Source: Candidatus Omnitrophota bacterium
Lineage (GTDB): Bacteria > Omnitrophota > Gorgyraeia > 2-01-FULL-45-10
Assembly: GCA_026387115.1 (NCBI GenBank)
Contig: JAPLMI010000128.1
Location: 1 to 36,399, forward strand
Direction of reading: 5' to 3'
Length of the DNA: 36,399 bases
This document shows, one piece after another, positions 8,210 to 18,074 of this stretch. The translations under genes and the position numbers were made by a program. Each line of letters starts with the position of its first letter. The first letter of the stretch is position 1. Under the pieces are notes generated by a model. The model made no database searches and was not told where the DNA came from. It saw only the letters and a program-made list of their open reading frames with translations.

Positions 8210-9397
8210 ATGTCTCTGACAGTTATTTCTACCCACCCGATTCAATATCAGGCGCCTATATATAGAGCGCTGCAGGCCGAATGCGGCATTCCCGTTAACG
8301 CGATCTACGGGTCAGACTTTAGTATTACAGGTTATCGGGACCGCGAATTCGGGACAGATTTTGCCTGGGATACGGATCTTTTATCAGGCTATGATTCAGT
8401 TTTTTTATCCAGAACTTCTTCGGGCGGAGCAAATGATCCAGAAAAAGTTACTTCGAGAGGCCTTGGGGAAACATTGCGGCAGTTGGCGCCGAAAGCTCTC
8501 CTCATCACGGGCTATAATACTCGATTTCATCGAGCCGCTCTTTATGAGGCGTGGAGGGGCGGATATCCGGTTATTTTTAGAGGCGAGACTACGGACCACG
8601 CCAAAGAAAGGAATTTTGCGCAAAGCTGGATTAGAGACCAAATATTGCGGCGGGTATATAAGGGATGTTCAAAGCTTTTATATGTCGGGCAGAATTCCTA
8701 TAAACATTTTAAGCGCCTCGGGTGCCCGGATGGAAAGCTCATTTTTTCGCCGTATTGTGTTGATAAGGGATTGTTTAATCTGGACGACGGCGCGCACATA
8801 AAAATTCGTTCGGAAATGAGAAGGGCCTTTAATGTCTCGGAGGATCAGCTTATACTGCTCTTCTCCGGCAAGCTCAGCCATAGAAAAGGGCCCGACCTTC
8901 TTCTTGAGGCGGTAAAAAAACTGCCGCCCGAAACGCACGGGCGTATCTTAACACTGTTCCTTGGCGATGGAGAAATGAGAGCCTGTCTTGAAAAAATAGC
9001 AAAAAACAAGCCTGCCACAAAAGCCATTTTTGTCGGCTTTAAAAACCAGACGGAGATCGGCGCGTATTATCACGCGGCCGATTTACTTATACTACCGAGC
9101 AGGCATTCGGAGACATGGGGGCTTGTGGTAAATGAGGCATTGCATCATGGATTACCCTGCGTAGTTTCCGAAGCGGTAGGCTCCGTACCGGACCTGATAG
9201 AACCGAATGTTACCGGACTAATTTTTAAGAACGGTTCGGTTTCAGATCTTACAGCGGCCATCGAAAACGGTCTTAAACTGACAATCGATCCGAAGACCCG
9301 GCAAAGGTGCATGACAAAAATAGGCGATTATACGGTAAATAAAGCGGCGGAAGGAATAGCCAAGGCTTACAATTTGATAAAGAGTAAGTATTCATGA
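8210..9397 (+). CDS. Glycosyltransferase family 4
   Basis: A 395-residue GT-B protein. The N-terminus reads STHPIQYQAPIYRAL, a start shared by a GT4 subgroup of O-antigen transferases. The donor domain has LLFSGKLSHRKGPDLLLEAV (residues ~205-224), FVGFKNQTEIGAYYHAADL and the SRHSETWGLVVNEAL stretch holding the EX7E glutamates, then GLPCVVSEAVGSVPDLI. The ATG is 5 nt after the FkbM stop, and the gene overlaps the next by 4 nt. Confidence 0.9.
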   Translation: MSLTVISTHPIQYQAPIYRALQAECGIPVNAIYGSDFSITGYRDREFGTDFAWDTDLLSGYDSVFLSRTSSGGANDPEKVTSRGLGETLRQLAPKALLITGYNTRFHRAALYEAWRGGYPVIFRGETTDHAKERNFAQSWIRDQILRRVYKGCSKLLYVGQNSYKHFKRLGCPDGKLIFSPYCVDKGLFNLDDGAHIKIRSEMRRAFNVSEDQLILLFSGKLSHRKGPDLLLEAVKKLPPETHGRILTLFLGDGEMRACLEKIAKNKPATKAIFVGFKNQTEIGAYYHAADLLILPSRHSETWGLVVNEALHHGLPCVVSEAVGSVPDLIEPNVTGLIFKNGSVSDLTAAIENGLKLTIDPKTRQRCMTKIGDYTVNKAAEGIAKAYNLIKSKYS

Positions 9398-10410
9398 ACG
9401 ATAAACTTATACTGGTCGGCGATTCCGATATAATTCATATCGGTTCGCATCTTCTTGATAGCGCGAAGGAACTGGGGTTAGACGTCAGATTTTGCGACGT
9501 TAAAGATGCTTTTGCCGGCCCTCGGTGGCTTTCCAGGATAAACTGGTATTTAAGGGACCATCGTCCCAACAGGCTGTGCTATTTTAGCAATATAGTGCTA
9601 AAGGTGTGTCAAGAATTTCAACCGAAATGGCTGCTTTCAGTTGGACTGGCTCCCGTTAATTCATCGGCTCTCGCGGCAATAGTGAAATTAGGCATAAAAC
9701 GCCTGAATTATCTGACCGATGACCCCTGGAATCCCGCGCACAGAGCACGCTTTTTTTTCAGCGCACTTCCTCATTATGATCGTATCTTTTCTACGAGGTT
9801 AAGCAATCTGGACGAATTGAAAAATAAGTGTCGCGGGAATGTTTCGTATCTTCCTTTCGCGTACAACCCAAATCTCCATTTTCCGCAAAAACCGGACGAG
9901 AAGGAAGGAAGGGAATATGAATGCGATGTGGCCTTTGTCGGCGGCGCGGACCGCGATAGAGTCGGTTATATTTACCGCCTGATCCATGCGGGTTTCAGGG
10001 TATCTCTCTACGGCGGCTACTGGGATAGATTTTCCGAAACAAGAAAATATGCACGCGGTCATATCGGGCCTGAAACCATGCGAAAGGCGGTCAGCGCCGC
10101 GAAAATAAATCTATGTCTTGTCAGGCGCGCCAACCAGGACGGCAACTCCATGCGCACTTTTGAAATCCCCGCAATGGGCGGATGTATGCTGGCAGAGGAT
10201 ACCGCTGAACATAAGAAAATTTTTGGCGGCGAAGGAGAAGCGGTCGCATATTTTAAGAATATTGATGAAATGATTCAAAAGGCAAGATTTTTGATCGCAA
10301 ACGAGACGGAGCGCAATCGCCTCGCCGAAAAATGCCATAACCTGATAGTCGGCGGCGGGAATACATATAAAGACAGGTTTTTGACAATACTTAAGTCGGT
10401 AGAGTCATAG
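9394..10410 (+). CDS. CgeB-like glycosyltransferase (DUF3880 / Glyco_trans_1_2 type)
   Basis: A 338-residue protein opening with LILVGDSDIIHIGSHLLDSAKELG. The C-terminal half contains SMRTFEIPAMGGCMLAEDT followed by FGGEGEAVAYFKNIDEM. That is the signature region of CgeB-like glycosyltransferases, where a glutamate in the FEIPA segment is part of the donor site. A central FVGGADRDRVGYIYRL strand starts the second Rossmann domain. CgeB proteins were first named in spore-coat maturation, but relatives are widespread in glycan clusters. It is coupled by ATGA to the gene before it. Confidence 0.82.
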   Translation: MNDKLILVGDSDIIHIGSHLLDSAKELGLDVRFCDVKDAFAGPRWLSRINWYLRDHRPNRLCYFSNIVLKVCQEFQPKWLLSVGLAPVNSSALAAIVKLGIKRLNYLTDDPWNPAHRARFFFSALPHYDRIFSTRLSNLDELKNKCRGNVSYLPFAYNPNLHFPQKPDEKEGREYECDVAFVGGADRDRVGYIYRLIHAGFRVSLYGGYWDRFSETRKYARGHIGPETMRKAVSAAKINLCLVRRANQDGNSMRTFEIPAMGGCMLAEDTAEHKKIFGGEGEAVAYFKNIDEMIQKARFLIANETERNRLAEKCHNLIVGGGNTYKDRFLTILKSVES

Positions 10411-10416
10411 ATAGAT

Positions 10417-11613
10417 ATGAATGCAAAAGTCTTAAAAATAGCTATTGTTGTTCATGGGAGGTTCGATGCTTTTGACCTTGCGCGGGAGTTAATTAAAGAA
10501 GGGCAGGATGTCAGACTTTTTACCAACTATCCCAAATGGGCCGTCAGGCATTTCGGGATTTCCGCTGAAAATATCCGCAGTTTCTGGTTTCATGGTATCC
10601 TGGCGAGGACAGCGCAGTTTTTACATGATAATATGAGATTGCCATATCCCGAGGCGTGGTTGAATGTAATGTTTGGGAGATGGGCGGCGAAAAATATTAT
10701 TAATGAACCATGGGATGTCGTTCACACATGGAGCGGAGTTTCAGAGGAAGTTTTGCTCGCGTTGCGGGGAAGTGTAGCAGCCGTAATATTATTACGCGGC
10801 TCATCACATATAAAAACGCAGGTGCGGTTATTACAGGAAGAGAAAACCAGGACCGGAGAGCAAATTGAAAAGCCGAGTAAATGGATGATAGCGCGAGAAG
10901 TTCGAGAGTATGATCTTTCAGATTATATAAGAATATTATCCAGCTTTGCCTGCCTGTCTTTTATCACAGAGGGAGTAGCAAAAGAGAAACTGCTTCTTAT
11001 TCCTTCCGGCGTTCCAGTCGGAGATTTCAAGCCTGCCTATCAAATTATTGAGGAAAGATATAAACGCATTTTAAGCGGGAGACCTCTTAAAGTATTATAC
11101 GTAGGCGCGTTATCATTCAGAAAAGGTTTACAAGATTTGAAAACTATCATTGATGAGCCGAAAACCGGAAAATTTCAATTTCGTTTTGTAGGGACCATTT
11201 TGAAAGAATCGATCCACAAACACTTAAAATCCGAGGGTAATATTGAATATGTAGTCAAACAACCTCAGTATAAATTGCCGAAGCAGTATGCCTGGGCAGA
11301 TCTTTTTATATTTCCGACAATTGAAGACGGCTACGCTGCGGTAATGGCCCAAGCGCAAGCCTCCGGCCTGCCGATTATTACCACAACAAATTGCTCCGGG
11401 CCGGATATTATTACGGAAGGGAAGACAGGATGGGTATTACCGATACGCGCCCCCGGTGCTTTTATAGACAAACTATTATGGTGCGATTCGCACAGGAACG
11501 AGTTGGCCGAAATGGTAAAAAACATTTATGAAAATCATAAGCCGAAAGATTGGAATGACGTGGCCAAAAATTTCATCGATATTTGTGCAGATCTAAAGGA
11601 AAAACATAAATGA
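10417..11613 (+). CDS. Glycosyltransferase family 4
   Basis: A 398-residue GT-B protein. The N-terminal domain starts KIAIVVHGRFDAFDLARELIKEG and includes WDVVHTWSGVSEEVLLAL. The donor domain includes LKVLYVGALSFRKGLQDL, then LFIFPTIEDGYAAVMAQAQASGLP, in which the expected first glutamate of EX7E is present (E in TIEDG) but the second is replaced by glutamine. This is seen in some active GT4 branches, though it weakens a claim of retaining chemistry. Start is 6 nt after the previous stop. Acceptor and donor are unknown. Confidence 0.87.
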   Translation: MNAKVLKIAIVVHGRFDAFDLARELIKEGQDVRLFTNYPKWAVRHFGISAENIRSFWFHGILARTAQFLHDNMRLPYPEAWLNVMFGRWAAKNIINEPWDVVHTWSGVSEEVLLALRGSVAAVILLRGSSHIKTQVRLLQEEKTRTGEQIEKPSKWMIAREVREYDLSDYIRILSSFACLSFITEGVAKEKLLLIPSGVPVGDFKPAYQIIEERYKRILSGRPLKVLYVGALSFRKGLQDLKTIIDEPKTGKFQFRFVGTILKESIHKHLKSEGNIEYVVKQPQYKLPKQYAWADLFIFPTIEDGYAAVMAQAQASGLPIITTTNCSGPDIITEGKTGWVLPIRAPGAFIDKLLWCDSHRNELAEMVKNIYENHKPKDWNDVAKNFIDICADLKEKHK

Positions 11614-13085
11614 AGATACGATTATCCGGGACAATGAATACCGGGGGGGGCGCAGCCTTGTTCATCCTGTTATGCCATGTGGGGCTTGCCGCATTTTTTT
11701 ATTCAACGGCTCTGTATTATAGCTTTAAACCCTATTATTGGGCTGCGGGGCTTGCATTAGCGGCTTCTATACCATATGCGTGGGCCGCGATAAGCGGCAG
11801 GTTCATACCTTATGAGGGCCACTATATTTTCCTGGCCAGCCTCTTACTAGGCTTTACGGCCTATCTCTTTTTGCCGCTTGAAAAAATAGATATGAATCCC
11901 GCGTCATTGAATTACGCCATGAAATTAGCCTGCAGCGGGGCCCTGGTATTTTTACTGGGGTACTATACAATCTTTGGGAAAGCGGCAGCCCAGGCCCTGC
12001 CCTTAAGGCGTTTTGTGATCGCCGACCCATTATTATCGAAAATTCCTTTAAAACTTTATTTTATCGGATGGTTTCTTCGTATGATACCGCGTTTATCGGA
12101 ATTTGGAATTTCCATTCTTGAAAAAATCGGGATTTTCGGGCTGCCCTTAAAACTGCTGAATAAAATGCAGGGTTGGGAAATAACAAATATGCTTACGTCA
12201 TACGGAATATGCGCGGCGCTTATGATAGATACCTATTTGTGCCTGTCAGTTCATGGGCCCGGATCGAGGGCCTCAAGAACTATCGCGCTTGCAAGACTGT
12301 CGATTTTCTTACTGATAGAAATATTTTATAGTTTTTTGGGAGGGATGGCCGGCAACGTTATACGGCCGCTGATATTCATATTGCTGGCATATATGAAAGC
12401 GAAAAGGAGAATCCCGCTGGTTCCTGTCGTACTGATAGCGGTTTTTTTTATATTCTATGTAGTGCCCTTTATAAAAGTTTTCAGAGAGCAGTATTGGTAT
12501 GGCGCCGACGCCAAAACCTCAATAAATTACGCGCAAGAATTATTATCGGATAATAATAAGCGCTTAACCAAGCGGGATGAGACGCTTAAGAGGCTTTCGA
12601 ATCCGCTGGAGATGACAGTTATATGTTACGAAATAAGGAAAGAAGGACGCGAGATATCCAGTTATCATCGGGATCTATCCGGATATTTTTCGCGGTTTGT
12701 GCCGCGATTCCTTTGGCCGAATAAGCTGAGCATAGATTATAATGCGATAGGTAGAGAGATAGGGCTTCTTCATGCTGATGATTACAGCACTTCTATAGGG
12801 CTGACATTTATCGGGGGCCTTATCATGGACAACGGAACCTTCGGCGTAATAACAGGCATGTTTTTGCTGGGCATATTAATAAGCATGGCGTGGCAATGGC
12901 TTGTGATCCGCTCAGATGAGAACATGTTCGCGTTTACGGTTTACTCAATTTTAATTTATCGTTTCGTCTTTCCGGAAGATTTTTACGGTATACTGCACTC
13001 TTCGGCCGCTTTTATAATTTACGCCTACTTTCTATCGGCTTTTGTTAACAGAGGTTATTATAAACGTGTTAACCCGGCAACCTGA
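11610..13085 (+). CDS. Wzy-like polysaccharide polymerase (multi-pass membrane protein)
   Basis: A 491-residue, very hydrophobic protein with roughly eleven to thirteen predicted membrane segments by eye (for example residues ~13-31, 34-53, 64-80, 102-118 and several after 250). A long hydrophilic loop near residues 295-385 (KVFREQYWYG through RFVPRFLWPNKLSIDYN) sits before the last membrane segments, as in O-antigen polymerases of the Wzy group, which join lipid-linked repeat units at the outer face of the inner membrane. Sequence identity in this family is always low, so the call rests on topology and context. It overlaps the previous gene by 4 nt and the next by about 20 nt. Confidence 0.7.
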   Translation: MKIRLSGTMNTGGGAALFILLCHVGLAAFFYSTALYYSFKPYYWAAGLALAASIPYAWAAISGRFIPYEGHYIFLASLLLGFTAYLFLPLEKIDMNPASLNYAMKLACSGALVFLLGYYTIFGKAAAQALPLRRFVIADPLLSKIPLKLYFIGWFLRMIPRLSEFGISILEKIGIFGLPLKLLNKMQGWEITNMLTSYGICAALMIDTYLCLSVHGPGSRASRTIALARLSIFLLIEIFYSFLGGMAGNVIRPLIFILLAYMKAKRRIPLVPVVLIAVFFIFYVVPFIKVFREQYWYGADAKTSINYAQELLSDNNKRLTKRDETLKRLSNPLEMTVICYEIRKEGREISSYHRDLSGYFSRFVPRFLWPNKLSIDYNAIGREIGLLHADDYSTSIGLTFIGGLIMDNGTFGVITGMFLLGILISMAWQWLVIRSDENMFAFTVYSILIYRFVFPEDFYGILHSSAAFIIYAYFLSAFVNRGYYKRVNPAT

Positions 13086-14214
13086 TACGCAGAAAGCGCT
13101 GATTCTTTTTGTCGATCTTTTTAATATCGGCGGAATACAGAAATATAATAAACACCTGTGCGATGCCCTTGCGTCTGAATTCAGCCATATCGGATTTACC
13201 GGAATATCACTTTACGATTTGCGAAGCAACGAAGACGGCTATAAGTGGCCAAATATTAAAATCAGCATCTCTGCAAAAGTTAAAATAAGGCCTATCCAGA
13301 AAATAGTCTTTATAGCCAAAGCCATTCTGGCAGTCGTTAAAGAAAAGCCCCGGTTTTTAATATGCTGCCACGTTGACATAGCGCCTCTGGCTTTATTTTT
13401 GAAAAGATTTTTTTATTTAAAATATGCCGTTTTAACCCACGGGACAGACGTGTGGTATTTGAGAAAAGGCATCAAGCTTGAGGCGCTTAAAAATGCCGAT
13501 ACCATCATAACGGTAAGCGCGCATACCAAAAATAAACTGGTCGCAAATGGTATTTTTGCATATAAGATCGAACTATTGAAAGACACGATAGATACATCGT
13601 TTTTCCACCCCAAGCCGATCAATAATAAACTCGTGACCAGCTTGGGCCTCGAAAATAAATATACTTTATTAACGGTCGGGAGGATACGTTCCGACGAGAA
13701 ATATAAGGGGCACGATGTCATGATCAGCGTCGTGGAGAAGTTGGGCAGTGAATATATATGGCTGGTAATCGGCGCCGGGGCCGATTACCCAAGACTTAAA
13801 TCAAAAGCCGAAAAGCTCGGCATTATTGGTAAAACCAGATTTCTAGGAAATGTGACAAGAGAGGATTTGGTTGACTATTACAATCTGTGCGACTGTTTTG
13901 TGATGCCGAGTAAGGGGGAAGGCTTTGGAATAGTATTTTTGGAGGCCTTGGCCTGTGGGAAGCCGGTTATAGCCGGAGATAAAGACGGAAGCCTTGAGCC
14001 CCTGATGAATGGAAAACTGGGTTTTGCAGTCGACCCCGACAATTTAGATGAAATAATAAAAGCAGTACATCTAGCCTGTAGCGTAAAAAAAGACACAGAC
14101 CATGTTCAGCGCGATATAAAAGAAGTCGAAACAAATTTCGGAATAACGGCTTTTAATAAAAGAGTAAAAGAAATTTTTTCCGGAGAGCTCAAGTGCGGGA
14201 AAACAAAGCGTTAA
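13066..14214 (+). CDS. Glycosyltransferase family 4
   Basis: About 382 residues from the GTG at 13066, which has an AGAGG box ten bases upstream; an in-frame TTG at 13042 is a weaker alternative. Either choice overlaps the polymerase gene. The acceptor domain reads ILFVDLFNIGGIQKYNKHLCDAL, and the donor domain reads LLTVGRIRSDEKYKGHDVMI, then VMPSKGEGFGIVFLEALACGKP with the EX7E glutamates. This is a complete, canonical retaining GT4. It probably builds part of the repeat unit. Confidence 0.9.
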   Translation: MLTRQPDTQKALILFVDLFNIGGIQKYNKHLCDALASEFSHIGFTGISLYDLRSNEDGYKWPNIKISISAKVKIRPIQKIVFIAKAILAVVKEKPRFLICCHVDIAPLALFLKRFFYLKYAVLTHGTDVWYLRKGIKLEALKNADTIITVSAHTKNKLVANGIFAYKIELLKDTIDTSFFHPKPINNKLVTSLGLENKYTLLTVGRIRSDEKYKGHDVMISVVEKLGSEYIWLVIGAGADYPRLKSKAEKLGIIGKTRFLGNVTREDLVDYYNLCDCFVMPSKGEGFGIVFLEALACGKPVIAGDKDGSLEPLMNGKLGFAVDPDNLDEIIKAVHLACSVKKDTDHVQRDIKEVETNFGITAFNKRVKEIFSGELKCGKTKR

Positions 14215-15362
14215 AGCATATGCTTTTCGGTATTTTAACGATAATTACCGCGATATTTTTCTTTCTCATGATTTCTGAAATCGGTATCCGGTTGTTTCTG
14301 CCCGAACATCTATGGAAATTCAGGGATTTCGGAAATGAATGGCAACTTGACGCGCGGCTTGGCTGGAGTCAAAAACCAAACCTGGACATAATAACCAGGT
14401 CGGATTTCGGCAGCGTGATCCGGTTTAGAACCAATGAGGACGGATTAACGCCATACACGGTCAAAAGACAAAAGACGGCAGGCGTGATAAGGATAATGAT
14501 TTTCGGCGATTCATTTGTGGTCGGCCGGGAGATCCCGTCGGATAAAACCGTTAATGCCGATTTGGAGCGTATCCTTATTTCCGACAAAATTCCGGCGGAA
14601 GTCATAAACGCGGGTGTCCAGGGATATTCCACAGATCAGGTATTGTTAGCGATGGAAAAGTTCGTACCCGCTTACAAGCCGGATATCGTTATGTATGGAC
14701 TTTGCTCGAACGATTTCGGGGGAAATATGCTGGAAGAGTCATATGGTATACCCAAGCCGGTGTTTAGTCTAAAAAATGATAATCATTTAGAAGCGCATTT
14801 TCCTGTTTTTCAAAATAATAGAAGTATAGGCATCGAAAAAAAACCGCAGAGTTGGCTGCAATACTCCGCATTGTATCGGTTATTACAACCACAAATTTTT
14901 TACATTAGAGCAAAATTCATGAAATGGGATGAGTGGAATACAGTCGGGTTTTGCGATGACTTCTATTACGATCCAGAAGCTGTAAAAAAGATCGACAAAA
15001 AGTTATTTGTAGCGATGCTTCAAAAGATGAAGAAAATTTCTGAGGATAATGAGGCGAACATCGTCTTTTATTTACAACCTCATTTGGGAGAGGTATGGGA
15101 ACCTCATATAAAGTTTATAGAAAAGAAATTTCGCTTAAAGAGCGGCCAATACGATCGCTATGCTCTGCAAAAATTTTTGTCAAAAATCGCGGAAAAGAGT
15201 TCAATGCCATTCTGCTCTATGATAGATTTTTTTGTTGCGCATCAGTCCCGCGGCCCTTTTCATATGTTGCCGCGCGATCAGCATCCTAATGCGGCAGGCT
15301 ATGAAATGGTCTCGGAAGCGCTCGCCAAATTTTTATCGGACGAGGGCTTATTAAAAAGATGA
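14193..15362 (+). CDS. SGNH/GDSL-fold hydrolase, membrane-anchored
   Basis: A 389-residue protein. Residues ~10-31 form one hydrophobic helix, probably an uncleaved anchor placing the enzyme in the periplasm. Block I is MIFGDSFVVGRE with the nucleophile serine, a glycine block is INAGVQGYSTDQ, the oxyanion asparagine lies in GLCSNDFGGN, and the terminal Asp/His pair is in RDQHPNAAGYEMV. These four blocks define SGNH esterases. In polysaccharide loci such proteins remove or transfer O-acetyl groups, so modification of the exported glycan is likely. The GTG start has a GGAG box and overlaps the previous gene by 22 nt. Confidence 0.82.
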   Translation: MRENKALKHMLFGILTIITAIFFFLMISEIGIRLFLPEHLWKFRDFGNEWQLDARLGWSQKPNLDIITRSDFGSVIRFRTNEDGLTPYTVKRQKTAGVIRIMIFGDSFVVGREIPSDKTVNADLERILISDKIPAEVINAGVQGYSTDQVLLAMEKFVPAYKPDIVMYGLCSNDFGGNMLEESYGIPKPVFSLKNDNHLEAHFPVFQNNRSIGIEKKPQSWLQYSALYRLLQPQIFYIRAKFMKWDEWNTVGFCDDFYYDPEAVKKIDKKLFVAMLQKMKKISEDNEANIVFYLQPHLGEVWEPHIKFIEKKFRLKSGQYDRYALQKFLSKIAEKSSMPFCSMIDFFVAHQSRGPFHMLPRDQHPNAAGYEMVSEALAKFLSDEGLLKR

Positions 15363-16531
15363 AGATATTGCATGTCAGCCCAAGCTATTTGCCGGCATAT
15401 ACTTTTGGAGGCTCAGTAAAGGCGGTTCATGAGCTCTGCCGCGGCCTTGCCGGTAATGATATGGACGTTTCGGTGTATACGACTGATATAGGACTTGAAG
15501 AAAATAAAATTCAGCTTTGCGCGCCTCAAAACATCGACGGAGTAAAAGTTACCTATTTTCCGATATCGTTTCCCAGATCATATTGCTATTCCAGGCAATT
15601 TACCGAAGCGGTTATAAAAAATATAAAGCGATTTGATATTGTGCATATTCATTCGGTATATCGCTATACTACCTTTATAACAGCCCGCCTCTGTAAAAAA
15701 TACGGTAAGCCGTATTTGCTAAACCCATTTGGCGCTCTAGATCAGTCAATGATAAAGCTTAAAAGCAGCATAAAGAAGGCAATATATATCAGTATCGTCG
15801 AGAAATCTAATATCAAAAATGCGAAAGCTGTGCATGTCGCTTCCGAATACGAAAGAGAAGCTTTGTTATCCATGGGGTTTGACAATCCTACCGTTATAAT
15901 TCCTCCATCCCTGAGTCTTGAAGATTACTTAAATGATCATGGCTCCGTAAGCTTGAGAGAGAAGTATCCTGACTTGTTAAACAAGAAGATAATTCTTTTT
16001 CTTGGAAGGATCCATCCTAAGAAGGGCCTTGATACGCTGGCGGAAGCTTTTAAGAAAATATGCGATAAAAGGAACGATGTATATCTGGTGATAGCCGGCA
16101 CGGGAGAGGAATCATACGTTAATCTGGTAAAATCCAATTTTAAAAAGCCTGGAATAGGAAACAGGGTTATCTTTACAGGCATGCTTCTCGGCCGGGATAA
16201 ATCATTCGCCTTTTATACTAGTGATCTTTTTATCCTACCCTCTTACGGGGAAAATTTCGGGATAGCCGCCTTAGAAGCGATGGCTTGCGGCCTACCGGTT
16301 ATCGTTACGAATAAAGTAGGTCTTTTCCCGGACATAAAAGAGTATGGTTCGGGTATTGTTACAACTTGCAATGCGGGGCAGGTCGCGGAGGCTATATTAA
16401 AGCTTTTAGATAATGAGGCATTAAGAAAAACTATGGGCCAGAGCGGGAGAAAGCTTGTCGAGGATAGATTTACAAATGACCGGATCGCAGATAAAGTTGT
16501 GAACATTTATCGGGAGGTATTAAAAAAATGA
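15359..16531 (+). CDS. Glycosyltransferase family 4
   Basis: A 390-residue canonical GT4. It opens KILHVSPSYLPAYTFGGSVKAVHELCRGLA, a common beginning for exopolysaccharide transferases. The donor half has IILFLGRIHPKKGLDTLAEAF, then FILPSYGENFGIAALEAMACGLP with both EX7E glutamates, then VGLFPDIKEYGSGIV. It is coupled by ATGA at both ends. Donor specificity is unknown. Confidence 0.92.
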   Translation: MKILHVSPSYLPAYTFGGSVKAVHELCRGLAGNDMDVSVYTTDIGLEENKIQLCAPQNIDGVKVTYFPISFPRSYCYSRQFTEAVIKNIKRFDIVHIHSVYRYTTFITARLCKKYGKPYLLNPFGALDQSMIKLKSSIKKAIYISIVEKSNIKNAKAVHVASEYEREALLSMGFDNPTVIIPPSLSLEDYLNDHGSVSLREKYPDLLNKKIILFLGRIHPKKGLDTLAEAFKKICDKRNDVYLVIAGTGEESYVNLVKSNFKKPGIGNRVIFTGMLLGRDKSFAFYTSDLFILPSYGENFGIAALEAMACGLPVIVTNKVGLFPDIKEYGSGIVTTCNAGQVAEAILKLLDNEALRKTMGQSGRKLVEDRFTNDRIADKVVNIYREVLKK

Positions 16532-17352
16532 AGCTGCCGATCTCTACAATCATCATCACACATAACGAAGAGAAAAATGTTAAAGCCTGCCTTGACAGTG
16601 TGGCAGGCTGGGCCGACGAAATTTTGGTTATAGACTCCGGGAGCACGGACTCTACGCGTGAAATCGCGCATCTTTATACCGATAAAATATACGAGCATCC
16701 TTTCGAAAATTACGCAAGACAGAGAAGCTGGGCTCAAAACTCACTGCCCATAAGAAATGAGTGGGTTTTTCACCTGGACGCGGATGAACAGGTGAGTCCG
16801 GAGCTGCTTTCAGAGTTCTGTGAAACCTTCCGCTATGGCCCCAGGGTCGACGGTTACATGATGCCGAGAAAGACTATCTTCAGGGGGCGATGGATAAAAC
16901 ACGGCGGCCATTATCCGTCCTATCATCTGCGCCTTTTCAAAAAAGACAAAGGAGGAAGCGAAGAAAGATTTTATGACCAGCATTATATCGTAAACGGCCG
17001 GACCGCGATGTTGAAAGGCGATATAGTTAATACGGTAACGCCGGATATTAAGGCCTTGATCGCGAAGTGTAAAGTAGTATTGGAAGCCCGCGAAATTCTT
17101 TATAATGACAAGAGGACACTCAATATCAAATTGAACGGCACCCCGATAGAAAGGATGAATTGGCTGAGGTATAAAATTTATTACAGGGCGCCTTTATTCA
17201 TAAGGCCGATCCTCTATTTTCTCTATCGCTATTTTTTAAGACTGGGTTTCATGGACGGGGAAAAGGGCCTAATTTTTCATTTTTACCAGGGTTTTCTATT
17301 AAGATTTCTGATAGACATGGAGATAATGAAGCTAAAAACACTAAAAAAATGA
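16528..17352 (+). CDS. Glycosyltransferase family 2 (WaaE/KdtX-like)
   Basis: A 274-residue protein starting ISTIIITHNEEKNVKACLDSVAGWADEI, with VIDSGSTDST as the acidic motif, NYARQRSWAQN in the middle and HLDADEQ as the DXD. This order is the one seen in the WaaE/KdtX lipopolysaccharide-core glucosyltransferase group. The C-terminus carries an amphipathic or weakly membrane-associated stretch (APLFIRPILYFLYRYFLRLGF). It likely adds a hexose to a lipid-linked acceptor. It is coupled by ATGA on both sides. Confidence 0.9.
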   Translation: MKLPISTIIITHNEEKNVKACLDSVAGWADEILVIDSGSTDSTREIAHLYTDKIYEHPFENYARQRSWAQNSLPIRNEWVFHLDADEQVSPELLSEFCETFRYGPRVDGYMMPRKTIFRGRWIKHGGHYPSYHLRLFKKDKGGSEERFYDQHYIVNGRTAMLKGDIVNTVTPDIKALIAKCKVVLEAREILYNDKRTLNIKLNGTPIERMNWLRYKIYYRAPLFIRPILYFLYRYFLRLGFMDGEKGLIFHFYQGFLLRFLIDMEIMKLKTLKK

Positions 17353-18074
17353 AAATCGTTCTTTTTTTCAAAAGGCTTTTCTTCCCGGGCCTGGATCTGC
17401 ATACAAGATGCCGATATAGATTTCTGCCGCGCTATTTTCGAACAGGGCCCATTTATACATTGGACGCAGGATGCGGGAACGGAGCGCTACCATACGCTGC
17501 CTATAAGCGCGGCAATTTTGTCTTGGGGATCACGAAGAATCCCGAAGAGGTCCGCAAGGCCAGCGCATTGTTTTCCGCTCAATGCGTTGATTCGCGGCGT
17601 TTGCATTTCAAAGTATTAGATCTCTATGACCTGTCAGAACTCGGCCATAGGTTTGATCAGATTATTTGCAGCGAAACGTTAGAGCATATTAAGCGGGACG
17701 ATATCATAATTAAGCATTTTTATGATTTACTGAGACCCGGCGGTATGCTGCATCTTTGCTGTCCTTATGCAAAACATCCAGCGCACCACATCAATAGAAT
17801 TGATCAGCCGGAAAATGGAGGGCATGTACGAGATGGGTATACGCTCGATGCCTATAAATCTCTTCTGGAGCCTATAGGATTTAAAATCATACACTCAACC
17901 GGTCTCGGATCGCCACTCTTGGTTTATCTCGACAATATCATCAGATGGATAAGGAATACAAGAGGAGGAGACATAGCTGCGCTGCTGCCATTCCTCCTTA
18001 CTCTTCCTCTACAAAGGCTGGATTTTCCCGATCCACCGGTTCCATTCAGCCTATATGTGCAAGCCATAAAATGA
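17349..18074 (+). CDS. Class I SAM-dependent methyltransferase
   Basis: A 241-residue methyltransferase. Motif I reads TLDAGCGNGALPYAAYKRG (residues ~37-55), the motif IV region is DQIICSETLEHIKRDD, and the post-motif strand is LRPGGMLHLCCPY. An uncommon histidine-rich stretch (HPAHHINR) follows, which may help shape the active site. It differs from the 5694 enzyme and from the FkbM gene, so the polymer may carry several methyl groups or one of these may act on a precursor. It overlaps both neighbours by 4 nt. Confidence 0.87.
   Translation: MKIVLFFKRLFFPGLDLHTRCRYRFLPRYFRTGPIYTLDAGCGNGALPYAAYKRGNFVLGITKNPEEVRKASALFSAQCVDSRRLHFKVLDLYDLSELGHRFDQIICSETLEHIKRDDIIIKHFYDLLRPGGMLHLCCPYAKHPAHHINRIDQPENGGHVRDGYTLDAYKSLLEPIGFKIIHSTGLGSPLLVYLDNIIRWIRNTRGGDIAALLPFLLTLPLQRLDFPDPPVPFSLYVQAIK

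Noticed and set aside
17945..18070. 42-codon upstream extension of the carbamoyltransferase
   Set aside because: It lies inside the methyltransferase gene. The ATGA overlap start at 18071 matches the family N-terminus and the operon's style.
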